Part shown: piece by piece, positions 1-13,100 of the stretch | Position numbering within the stretch: the first letter of the stretch is position 1 | Layout of the letters: every line of letters starts with the position of its first letter | Assembly: GCA_034509925.1 (NCBI GenBank) | Contig: CM067528.1 | Coordinates: 8,904,001 to 8,968,000 of the forward strand | Length of the DNA stretch: 64,000 nucleotides | From: Hirudinaria manillensis | Taxonomy: Eukaryota; Annelida; Clitellata; Hirudinida; Hirudinidae | Direction of reading: 5' to 3' | The notes under the pieces: model-generated | Databases searched by the model: none | Seen by the model: the letters and a program-made list of their open reading frames with translations, nothing else | What the model was told of the DNA's origin: nothing | Program-made: the position numbers and the translations under genes

Positions 1-200
1 GCACTTCCCGTTGGCGTCGTGCGGCCTGAAGCTGGCAGCCTTGCACTGTTTGCTCTTCTCGCAGAACTTGTGACACGCGTCCACGTCGGGTTGCTCGACT
101 GACACCATCCTGTCGTCGACGTAGTTGCCGTTTTGCTGGAACCCGTCGCAGGTTTGCGACTCCTTGCTTATCTCCCATTCGCCAGACTTGAGGTCCACTT
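1..200 (-). CDS. PAN module 23, partial at window edge
   Basis: The acceptor CTGCAG opens [18 protein letters not shown], with [12 protein letters not shown] further on, as in an ordinary apple domain. The exon continues off the left edge, so the gene's C-terminus is not in the window. Confidence 0.7.
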
Positions 201-1039
201 CTGCAGTTTGACGTTTTGTCGGAAAGTTAACTTTAATTTTATAAATGTTTATAAATCCACTTTATAATAATTTATTTTGTTATTTAAAATTTTAATGTAT
301 TATTTTATCATGATAATTTTATAAATGTCTATAAACCCAGTTTATAATAATTTATAAAATTAATTTTCTAAAACTACGGTGACGAATCTAATCTCAAATG
401 CGAAAAGTTGCAAAAACGGTTGGAAATAAAAAGTGGCATTTAAAAATCAAAATAAAATTTATCTATGATTTAAAAAAATATGTTTTATTTACCGTCGCAG
501 TTCTGCTTGATGTTTGTAACAACACCATCCTCATATTCCAATTCGTCTTCCTTCACTAAGAAGTCTCCGTGGAGCACGTGGCACTTCGGCTCGGCCCAGT
601 TTCGTCCGAAGCTGCTGGCCGTGCACTCGTTGCTGTCCTCGCAATGCTCCAAGCATTCCTCTTCCGTCTTCGCCTCCGGCATCGGTTCCATCCCCTCTCC
701 CGGATACTTTGCTCCGTCGACGCTGACCAGGCAGACCTGGATTTCCTGGCCGTGGATGATGATCTTCGACATCACAACATCGACGCCTTCTTCCGTCTGG
801 ACGAGTCCTCCTTCTCCTTTAACTTTGGATGATTCGGTCGTGCACAGCTCGCCTTCACCTGTGAGTTGACCTGGTCGAATTTTTGAATGCTTAAGATTGC
901 ATAAGAACGATGCTATTGATTGTTTGATGGGCATCAGTTTGGAACAAGAGGTAATAAAGAGTAAGGAGTTTGTAAAAGTTCACAGATTATAGAATTAAGG
1001 AAACATGTTAAGATTCAATATAAAAAGCATTTTAATAAA

Positions 1040-1103
<64 letters not shown>

Positions 1104-4100
1104 GAGTTACCTGACTTAATCATGCGCCTGAATTCAATCAACAGCTCCACCTTGGCCAGGAAGGTGATGGAACCCGAACGCGTTTTGAGTTTCCCCCCGT
1201 CCATCTCGGCCTTCCCCTCCTTCTGGATGCTGCACTTTCCTTCCTCCCAGTTCGCCACGAAGCACTTGTCCTCGTCCAGGCACGCCCTGACGCACTCCTC
1301 GACTCCGCCCACCTTCACTTCCTTCAATCCCTCGTAAAACCATCCCCACCTGAAGTGCCAGAGTCTCCTCACTGCACAGATAAAAGCACAAAACGAACGT
1401 TTTACGATCTGTCGTTCGGGATTTAAAAAAAAAGGACTCTATGCCAACGTCGTCGTCATAGACTCTGCTTTGGAAGGCGCTTTTAGTCATTCGTTTAATT
1501 TAAGAGGTTTGTTATATAAATGTTTGTTATATAATAATCTGTTGCCATGGCAACAACATTTCTGAATTCATTTCAAAATAAAGCAAAAAAATAAAAACGA
1601 AACAATGTCTCTCAATCTACAAACATTTTCCAAGACGTTTGACCAGTTTCAGACATTGTTTGTCGTTCTTGCATCCGTAACCTGAGAAAAAAATGAAATC
1701 AAATTCAAATCATGCAAAGCATACCAACAGTTTGTCAATAATTTAAATTATTTAAATTTATTTATTAGATCATAAATGATTTAATATAATAATTTAATTA
1801 AGACAATTTAGTAATTTGTTTTATTTTCAGTGGGTTAATATCAATGCATCATTCAATTCGTAAAAACATCGTTCAGGTAAAATTACCTTCCTGGTCATCA
1901 GAGCTGTCTTCACCCTCACCAAATATAAATGCTCCAAAATAGAATCCTCCTATTCCTAGATTAAATAATGTCATTATAAATATTATAAATTATATTACGT
2001 TATAAGTATCATTAAATATCATTCCAGGTATAATTTATTAGTCATTACTTTCTTTCAAATTTACATGGTTTTTTTTAAATTTAAAAATAAAAAAACAGAA
2101 ATGTCTTAAAATGCAAACATCAAGAACATACTCACCGTGACCTTTCCGCTTCTCCCTGAGTTTCTTGAGCTTCCTCGCTTTGCCGAAGAGCGTGACGGTT
2201 CCTACGCGATCCTCCAGCTTCTCAGGCTTGAATTCAGTCGCTCCGTCTTCCTGGACGTAACACTTGTCGTCCTGCGACCAGCTGACCACGAAGCACTTGT
2301 CGTGGCTCTTGCAAACTTGGACGCACTCTTTGAAGCTCTGTACGTACACCACCAGCTTCAAGCCCTGATAGAATCGTCCCCATACGACGTTCCATCTCTT
2401 CTTCTCTGTGGAGGATTCGAAAAGATAATAAGGTCGCCAGGTGCACTGCTTGAAGTAATTTAATAATAATAATAATAATAAATTAAATATTCTGGACAAT
2501 ATTAATGAATGACATTAGAATATTAAGATGAAAATTGAAAAAGAGTTTGAGCAGAAAAACAATGCAATCGTTGTCTCACTGATATTTGCTCTCTTCAGAA
2601 GATCCAAACACTTTTGATCTTTCCGACAGCCGAGTTCTAGGAAAAACAATGGCAGGGATTTCAGATGAAGGTATATTTCATTATTTATATATAATATAAA
2701 CATAACATAACAAATAAAAGGTATGTAAATATTCCATTATAAATGTATATATGTTGTATAACCCTAAAATTATATAATCCAAAGAATTGTTTAAAATAAT
2801 ATGGCGATATAAAATTAGTGCTACTATACAGAGTCTTCGGTTAGGTTTGATTATGCAGCTCAACAAATCGGGAAACGAGCAAGGCAGAGAGAGAGAGTCA
2901 GGGAAATAGCAAATTCGAAGACCTCGACAATTAGGCATTGAATACCTTCCAAAGGCCATCTTCTCAATAAATCTAACTTCCATAAATTAGGACCCCGGAT
3001 TATTACAATATATATATATTTTTTGTCGCGTTGGAACTCGTCGAAAACTCTTCCCAAGCTCTTTACTGGCTCTTCTGAGACCGTCGGAATGCGTTGTCCT
3101 CCGGCGGTGAAGCACACGTCGCTGCGAACTCTCCCTCTTGTAAGAGAAAGACTCCGGGATTTTGCGGGCTTTAGAGCCATGCGACACCATTCGAGTAGAT
3201 CATTGAGCTTGTCAAGGGCTCTTTGGACAATCTGCTGCCTGTTTAGAACGATGGTGGTGTCGTCCATGAAAACCTTTACTGAAGGCATAAACACCCCTCT
3301 ACCCAAACGCATCTCGGGGATCTCAGCTCCTACTGCATTTAGTACGACTAAAATAGCAGGCACAAACAGCGATGGAGAAATGGCACATCCCATGGCTATG
3401 TCGATCTGCAGAGGGATCCAACACGTGGTGCAATCTTTTGTGGAAAAACGCATCACGAAACCGTTGAAGTATTCTTTGAGTACCTCAATTATCGTTCCAG
3501 GAGCATGGTGGATCTCTAACGTCTTCCAGAGGAGTTGATGGGGCACCGATCCATAGGCGTTGGCCAGGTCGAGCCACACGACGTGTAGACTGAGTTGGTT
3601 CCTTTTTGCGTTCTGGATCGCCTCCCATATCTCTGCTGTGTGCTCAATGCACCCCGGCACACTTGGGATGCCTCCCTTTTGAACTGCTGTGTCGATGTAC
3701 TTGTTTGTTGTCATGAACATAGTCAGCCTTGCCGCTAGACATGAGAAGTACAAGGAAATGGTTCGGGTTACCGCCTTCGCTGTCGTCAGTCGCCCTGTAC
3801 AGCAGGAGCACACGGTTGAGGCTGCCCCTCAGATCCATCGTTGAAGAATATAAAATTAGCAAAATCAGAACTTAATGGTCGCTCAACAACTCCAGTGACA
3901 GCAGGGTCCGCGACGTCATGCCGCAACTCCGCTGAGGAAGGAAATTCAGAGCCCAGGATGAAATTGAGGAATCCGAGGCAATCCTAGCCTTCGAGGAGAA
4001 AAGAGGACCCGTGCAGGTAGACCGCCATGGAGTCGGATGGAACCATTTTCCGAGATGGTCCACAGCGAATGTGCAGACAAAAGCCGCCATGATAATCCAA

Positions 4101-7100
4101 GAGAGAAGGCGAGAGATGGAGACCGAAAGGATTGCGCTGGCAGTGCAGCAAAGCCAGCAAGGACAGTGGACAACCTGGGAAGACGTCATCCAAAGATCCA
4201 TCGCATGGAAAGACATTTGGAAAAAGTCTCCCCTCCGCTTGGCATTCCTCATAAGGTCGGTCTACGACGTGCTCCCTTCCGGGTCCAACTTACAGAAGTG
4301 GGGGATGGTTGAAGACGTTTACTGCGAGCTCTGCGGAGGTGAACAGTCACTCCGACACGTGCTTTCATCATGCACGTACGCCCTTGCTCACGGTCGCTAC
4401 ACTTGGCGATATAACCAAGTCCTGCGGGTCATGGTCGAGGCGGCTAAGACGGCATGCTCCCAGGCAAATGCTCGAGAAATCGCGGCACCAAGAAGAATGT
4501 ACTTCTTAAGAGAGGGCTCAACACAGCACCGCAAAAGGAACATGGCCCAAAGGAGGGACTTGCTGTCCACGGCCAAAGACTGGACAGTTGCGGCAGACCT
4601 GCAGGGAGAAAGGCACTACCACCAGGTGCTACAAGAGAGCGGCAAGCGGCCCGATCTGGTGCTGGCGTCGGCAGCAACCGATTCCGTCATTATGGTAGAG
4701 CTGACGGTCCCATGGGAGGACCGAATTGATGTCAGCAATGCTCTGAAGAGCGACCGTTACGAAGAGCTGAAGATGGATTTAGAGGGGAAAGGTTATAGCG
4801 CCCGTGTGTTGCCAATAGAAGTCGGAGCGAGAGGGCTGGTAGGCAAGTCTACATACGCCTTTCTCAGGAAGATAGGCCTTTCAAACAGGCAAACCAAACA
4901 GTTCGTCCAGAAAATAGCCGAGTCCGCAGAATCGGCTTCTCATTGGATCTGGACAACGAAGGACCGAGGCTAGTCGTCCCTGTCCACTCCACCAAAACAG
5001 GGACTCCAGTGTAAGACCAGGAAAGAGACACCCCGGACGGCATTCACACCAAAGTGATATAAGAAGTGCCGCAATGGCGACTTTGACGGTTTTTCGGATG
5101 GCGGAGCTCTCGCGGAATTTTTCGTAAAATGGTAGTGCGAGTATTGTTTGTTTGTCGGAAGTCGTTGTCTGGTTATCGGAAGAAAGTTTCTGGCAGGGAC
5201 ATCCGCTTGATCAACGGATGCGGCCCAGCCCCCGAGAGTGTCAGGATTCAGGGACGAAACACTCGTAGAGGGGGCCATTCCTCTGATGATCCCTGCCAGA
5301 ACGCTCGTTCAAGAGTTTCTATCAATATATATATATATATTATTAATTTGTTTATGAGGCTTCTGATGAGCTTCCTTATCTTGTATCATACATATATATA
5401 TATATTATTAATTTGTTTATGAGGCTTCTGATGAGCTTTCTTATCTTGTATCAAATATATATATATATATACATATATATAGATTACCTGCGGAATGGAA
5501 AATTGCGTTGGTTACTCCTATACATAAGAAAGGACCCACCGTTCTCCCTGAAAACTACAGACCTATTTCGATCACATCAACTTGTTGTCGTGTAATGGAG
5601 AGGATCATCAACAAATCAATTATGCATCATTCACTGCACCACAAATTAATAAGCAAGGATCAGCACGGATTTGTTAGAGGCAGATCTACTGTTACAAATC
5701 TTCTTGAATGCATGCAACAGTGGTCGGAAGCACTCCAATCTAGACAGTCAGTGGATGTTGCATATCTCGACTTCAAAAAGGCTTTTGACTCAGTATCACA
5801 CTACAAACTCCTAAGCAAACTACCTCATTACGGCATCAGTGGCAACATTATAGGATGGCTCACCGACTTCCTATCATTGAGGAGCCAACGTGTTAATATC
5901 GGTGGAACTCTATCAGATACGGCCTGTGTCATCAGTGGCGTCCCCCAGGGCAGTGTACTTGGACCTACTCTCTTTTCACTATACATCAATGACCTCCCAA
6001 ATCTGTTTAAAGATACTAATATTGTCTGCAAACTATTTGCAGATGATGTTAAGCTCTATTGCCTCCCAACGCCTTCACAAACACAGTTACAATCAGCTCT
6101 TGATAAGGTCGCACAATGGAGTAATACATCGCAGTTGCAACTCGATAAATGCCAGTTCTTCACTATAGCCGGCCGCAGAAAGGAAGCAGGCGACCTCCGA
6201 AAATACTCCATCAACGGTCAGGCCCTTCAAAGCGTGGACATGATTAGAGATCTCGGAGTCGTAATAGGTCCTTCCCTGAAGTTTGTTACTCATATTGAAG
6301 CCATCACTCACAAAGCTGCCAAAATCTCTTGGATGATCAGGAAGTCTTTTTCTGCCAAAGACCAGGAAATCTTAAAGCTTGCCGTCTGCACTTACGTCAG
6401 ACCCATCCTCGAATATAGTTCACCAGCCTGGAATCCCCACCATGTATTTCTCATTGACAGAATTGAAAAGGTTCAGAAAAAATTCACTAAATCAATATCT
6501 TCTGTTGCATCATATTCATATATGGACAGGCTCAAACTCCTCAATCTCCCCACCTAGGAAGAGCGCCGCCTCCTGGCCGACTTGACCTTCTGCTTCAAAC
6601 TGCTGAAGGGTTTTGTAGACTCTCCCCTGAAACATTTCCTGGTTCTTCAAAGTTATCGCGGCACAAGGGGTCACAATCTCAAGCTAAAGCAATGCAAATT
6701 TTCTACCGACGTCGTCAAATATTCTTTTTGCAATAGGATTGTCCAACCTTGGAACTCATTACCACCTGATTTTATTAATGCTACAACCGTTTCTAGATTC
6801 AATGCACTTATAAGAGACTTTGATCTTAGCAAATACCTTACATATAACTAACTCTCATTGTAGTCATTATCGCCACCCTGATTCATACTGTCATTGTAAT
6901 TTGTCCTTGCTCGAATTGGAAATCGAAAACTGTGTTAGTGGTCCTATTGGGCCCTTCAGTTTGAATAAATGAATAAATATATATATATATATATATATAT
7001 GCAAAAAGGCATAAATAAAATCGATCAACTTATAAGTGAAATGCATAATATGCATATAAATAATAAAACGTATAAATTTAATAAAAACAAATGCAACCAG

Positions 7101-10100
7101 AGTCACGTTGTACTCTAGAATCGAACCTCCAAAGGCGGGTCCAAGCTTTTCATGGTCAGGTTTGCCATCCTCATCTTCATCCTCATCCTCATCATCATCA
7201 TCATATTCAAAGCCAAAAGAGAATTCTTCAAAAGTAAACCGACCTCCTATCGATTCAAATTATTATTTTTTAAAATATTTTTAACTTTCATTTGGAATTA
7301 AAAAAAAAAATTAAACTAATCACAGAACATGAATTCTGAATACTGCCAATGTTTAATCGAGTTCCAAATTTTGAGAAATTATAAATAAATAAATTAAGAA
7401 AGTATAGCTCACGCGCACGGCGCTATATAAATGACATATTATTATTATTATAAATAATTAAATTAAGGTAGAATTACACAGAACTTTGAATTGCAAATAG
7501 AAACAGATTAGACCAGATGATTATAGGCAGATAGAAACAGATTGGTGCACTTCTTTCAGGTATAAGAAATGGGGACAGAATTTGGTAAAATCAGAAAAAA
7601 ACCTAGGAGAGTTTATCTAAGCATTATAAAATTTAAATTTTCGGTTAAATTGTTCAGAATATTAAATCTGCCTTCCCTTGAGTACAAGCACTTTCCCTAA
7701 ATTATGAGGGGTTGGGGATTGGGATATGCCACCCACAAAACCCTGATATGCCAACGTTTCTATGCTATATTCGGACGGACTCACCGTGACTTCTGATGAG
7801 CTTCCTTATCTTGAAAAGCAGCTTCTTCTTCCCGACAAGAGTGAAGGATCCCTCCCTCGACTCCAAATCTTCGGGTTTCAAGTCTGCTCCTCCGCCTTCC
7901 TGGATGTAACACTTGTCGTCTGCCGACCAGCTCAGAACGAGGCAATCCTCCTTCTTCAGGCAAACCTCTGCGCACTCTTCGGGGTCCTTTGCCTCTACCT
8001 GTTTGGCCGGCTTGTAGAACGCTCCCCACTTGACGTACCAAAAGCTTCTAACTTTTCCGACGCGTTTGATGCGTTCCAGGCATTGATTGTCGCCCTGGCA
8101 ACCAAACTCTGTTGAAATAAACCAATAGTTACAGACTCTTAACAACAACAATATGCGTAAAATTGTCCTTATTATAATAAATTTTTTTTATTAGCAGTTT
8201 TTATCCATTCCACTTTGTCCATTTTGTTAGACATTACATTCCATCGGATTCATAATTCCTAAATTCTTAAGCAAGCCAAAACATAAATTAAAATTCAAAA
8301 AATAAACGCCACCCACTTCCAAAAGCAGGTCCAAGAGGTTCCTCTTCGTCTTCTTCATCTTCTTCTTCACCTAATTAAACGAACATTCGATAATATTACA
8401 GAAACTCACAACAAAACCGATGCTTAACGTTTAAATATATATAATATAGGATGAAAAAGATGACTGTTTCTTAAGATATCTTAAGAACTCAATGCCTTTC
8501 TGCCATTCAATTTCAAAGAACACAGAAAAAACTCAGAGGTGATAAATAAATAAAACAAATTTGACAAAATTTTAAATTTTAAATCGTGTCCAACCAGTTT
8601 GCCAAGGATAATTAATTTTTTTTTCACTTTAAGAGAATATTGATGAAGTCTAATGAATATTTATGAGTATTGCCAGCAGTGGCATCGACTCCAAATTGGA
8701 TTCCAAACCTGGCAACCAGAATCCTGGCTTCCCGGGCCGAACCAGGTGACCAGGCAGAAGATCATACTCATCCGGGAAATCTTCAGTCGTTCCTGGTTGA
8801 GATGTTAAGTCGAGTCACAAAGAGTAGAATCAATCTTAATCTCTATAATTGTTTATTAGTCATTTATTCAATTCTGACTAATTATAAAAGTGCAATCGTA
8901 TTATATTTAATAAAAATTAAAAATATAGATGAATTGTAAAAATATAATTTTAAAATGTATATGCAAAACCAGTCAAAATCTAAACGAATAACCTTTGATT
9001 TTACGGAATTTTCTCAACTCCAACAGTCTCTTCTTCTTGCCCAAAAGAGTGACTGCATCGTCTTGAGGTTCGAACTGTTCTGGTTTCAAATCCTTTTCGT
9101 CATCATCCTGAACGTAGCATTCTTCGTTTGCCCAAGTTACAGTAAAGCACTTGTCATCTCCTTTAAAGCAGACTTCTGCACATTCCAAGATGTCTTTGGC
9201 TTTCACCTTTTTCGACTTCTTGTAAATTCTTCCCAATAGGACGTGCCAATATCTTTTCACTTTATGAACAAGAGTTTTTGGTGAGCATGAAATGTGGACA
9301 AATTGTATGCAAACAAATGCTTAATTGCCAATGGCAAGCAAAGTATACCTTTTCCAAGCTTCCTGACGAGAACCTTGCATTTCTTGTTACTCCGACAACC
9401 CAAATCTATAATTAGTTTACAACCTCTTAAATCTTATATTCACAGACTCTATCCGGCTTAATAAAAGCAAATAAATGCAAATAAAATTCGAAAATGTCTG
9501 AGTTTAACAGTATATTATTATTATATTTAATTACTAAAATATTATTTTTAATACTATTTGAATAATAATAATAAAATCATGTCATTATTATTATTATTAT
9601 TATTAATTTATTCCAAATATACAAAATCAGACAAAAACCTCCAAATTCAGGTGAGGGTACCTCCTCCTCTTCACCTGGAAAATTGAAATCAATTATCTTT
9701 ATTATAAAATTTATTTAAAAATTCTGTAGTCGTTCGATAATTAATTTAATTCCACTTTTAAATTTAATAAAACAGAAATCGATTCCAAATGGCCGTCAAA
9801 ATCCACCTGGAAATTCCACTCCAGGCACTTCAGGAAGGTTTACATATTTTTCGCCCGTGATAAATCCAGTTTAAACAGGTAAAACAATGAATTTACTGCT
9901 ATTTTTCATGAAAATTACTTTTAAATGAACGTTAATTTGTAATAAAATGAGAGGCTCGAGTGATAACGGTAACAATGGTTCATTACCTTCTGGTGACTCA
10001 GGTTCTTCTTCTTCACTTGGTTCTCCTGGTCGAACCATCTCACCAGGTGGCAGTTCCTTGGGGAATCCTTCAGTTGTACCTGTGGTGAAATTAAGTTGCT

Positions 10101-13100
10101 AAGAGTTTTCAATATTAATATGTGCGTGTTTATTTAGTTTTGAGTGGTTGTTAAATCGTACTTTTATCATTTGATAACAGCGCCACATTTAGTTTGATAA
10201 GAGCCTCATCGTAAAAGTTAATGTTATACTCAAAGCCTGTCAAAATTGGACATCATTACCTTTATTTTTACGGAATTTCCTCAACTTCAGCAGTCTCTTC
10301 TTCTTACCCAACAGAGTGACTGCATCGTCTCGAGGTTCGAACTGTTCTGGTTTCAAATCCTTTTCCTCATCATCCTGAACGTAGCACTCTTCGTTTGCCC
10401 AAGTTACAGTAAAGCACTTGTCATCTCCTTTAAAGCAGACTTCTGCACATTCCAAGATGTCTTTGGCTTTCACCTTTTTCGCCTTCTTGTAAATTCTTCC
10501 CAGTAGGACGTGCCAATATCTTTTCACTTTATGATAAAGAGTTTTTGGTTAGCGTGAAATTTGGACGAATTGTATGCAAACATATACTTTTCTGCAAATG
10601 GAAAGCAAAGTATACCTTTTCCAAGTTTCTTGACGAGAACCTTGCATTTCTTGTTACTCCGACAACCCAAATCTATAATTATATTAAAACCTTTTAAATC
10701 TCATTGGATTAATTAATGCAAATGTAATTAATTTATGAAATTTCTGAGTTTAACATATTATTATTATCAATATTAATATTATGATTCCTATTCACCATTT
10801 ATGTCAGACATAAAATCAGATAAAAAAAAACCTCCAAATTCAGGTGATGGCACTTCTTCCTCTTCACCTGGAAAATTGAAATCAATCATCCTTATTATAA
10901 AATTTATTTGAAAAGTGTTTTAGTGGTCCTCAATATGCAATTTATTTCATCTTCTAATATAAATAAATAAAGTAAAAAATTCAAATGGACACCTGGGAGC
11001 ATTGGTTCCTCTCCACCAGGAAGCTCTGGTTCTTCTTCACCTGGGAGCACTGGTTCTTCACCACCTGGTGACACTGGTTCTTCTCCACCTGGTGAAACTG
11101 GTACTTCTTCACCTGGTGACACTGGTACTTCTTCTCCACCTGGTGAAATTGGTATTTTTTCACCTGGTGGCACTGGTTCTTCACCACCTGGTGACACTGG
11201 TACTTGTTCTCCACCTGGTGAAACTGGTACTTCTTCTCCACCTGGTGACACTGGTACTTCTTCTCCACCTGGTGATACTGGTACTTCTTCACCTGGTGAC
11301 ACTGGTACTTCTTCACCTGGTGACACTGGTTCTGCTTCACCTGGAGGCACTGGTTCTCCTGGTCGAACCATTTCCCCTGGAGGTAGGTCATACTCCTCTG
11401 GTAATCCTTCAGTGGTACCTATTTTAAAATTAAGTTGCTAATAGTTTGAAATCTTAACTTTTATTAATTGTTTATTCAATAACGACTAGATGTTAAATCG
11501 TACTTTTATCATTTGATAATAGCTCCACATTTAGTTTGATAAGTGCCTCATCGTAAAAGTTAATGTTATACTCAAAGCCTGTCAAAATTGGACATCATTA
11601 CCTTTATTTTTACGGAATTTCCTCAACTTCAGCAGTCTCTTCTTCTTCCCCAACAGAGTGACTGCATCGTCTTGAGGTTCGAACTGTTCTGGTTTCAAAT
11701 CCTTTTCCTCATCATCCTGAACGTAGCACTCTTCGTTTGCCCAAGTTACAGTAAAGCACTTGTCATCTCCTTTAAAGCAGACTTCTGCACATTCCAAGAT
11801 GTCTTTGGCTTTCACCTTTTTCGCCTTCTTGTAAATTCTTCCCAGTAGGACGTGCCAATATCTTTTCACTTTATGATAAAGAGTTTTTGGTTAGCGTGAA
11901 ATTTGGACGAATTGTATGCAAACATATACTTTTCTGCAAATGGAAAGCAAAGTATACCTTTTCCAAGTTTCTTGACGAGAACCTTGCATTTCTTGTTACT
12001 CCGACAACCCAAATCTATAATTATATTAAAACCTTTTAAATCTCATTGGATTAATTAATGCAAATGTAATTAATTTATGAAATTTCTGAGTTTAACATAT
12101 TATTATTATCAATATTAATATTATGATTCCTATTCACCATTTATGTCAGACATAAAATCAGATAAAAAAAAACCTCCAAATTCAGGTGATGGCACTTCTT
12201 CCTCTTCACCTGGAAAATTGAAATCAATCATCCTTATTATAAAATTTATTTGAAAAGTGTTTTAGTGGTCCTCAATATGCAATTTATTTCATCTTCTAAT
12301 ATAAATAAATAAAGTAAAAAATTCAAATGGACACCTGGGAGCATTGGTTCCTCTCCACCAGGAAGCTCTGGTTCTTCTTCACCTGGGAGCACTGGTTCTT
12401 CACCACCTGGTGACACTGGTTCTTCTCCACCTGGTGAAACTGGTATTTCTTCACCTGGTGACACTGGTACTTCTTCTCCACCTGGTGAAATTGGTATTTC
12501 TTCACCTGGTGGCACTGGTTCTTCACCACCTGGTGACACTGGTACTTGTTCTCCACCTGGTGAAACTGGTACTTCTTCTCCACCTGGTGACACTGGTACT
12601 TCTTCTCCACCTGGTGATACTGGTACTTCTTCACCTGGTGACACTGGTACTTCTTCACCTGGTGACACTGGTTCTTCTTCACCTGGAGGCACTGGTTCTC
12701 CTGGTCGAACCATTTCCCCTGGAGGTAGGTCATACTCCTCTGGTAATCCTTCAGTGGTACCTATTTTAAAATTAAGTTGCTAATAGTTTGAAATCTTAAC
12801 TTTTATTAATTGTTTATTCAATAACGACTAGATGTTAAATCGTACTTTTATCATTTGATAATAGCTCCACATTTAGTTTGATAAGTGCCTCATCGTAAAA
12901 GTTAATGTTATACTCAAAGCCTGTCAAAATTGGACATCATTACCTTTATTTTTACGGAATTTCCTCAACTTCAGCAGTCTCTTCTTCTTCCCCAACAGAG
13001 TGACTGCATCGTCTTGAGGTTCGAACTGTTCTGGTTTCAAATCCTTTTCCTCATCATCCTGAACGTAGCACTCTTCGTTTGCCCAAGTTACAGTAAAGCA

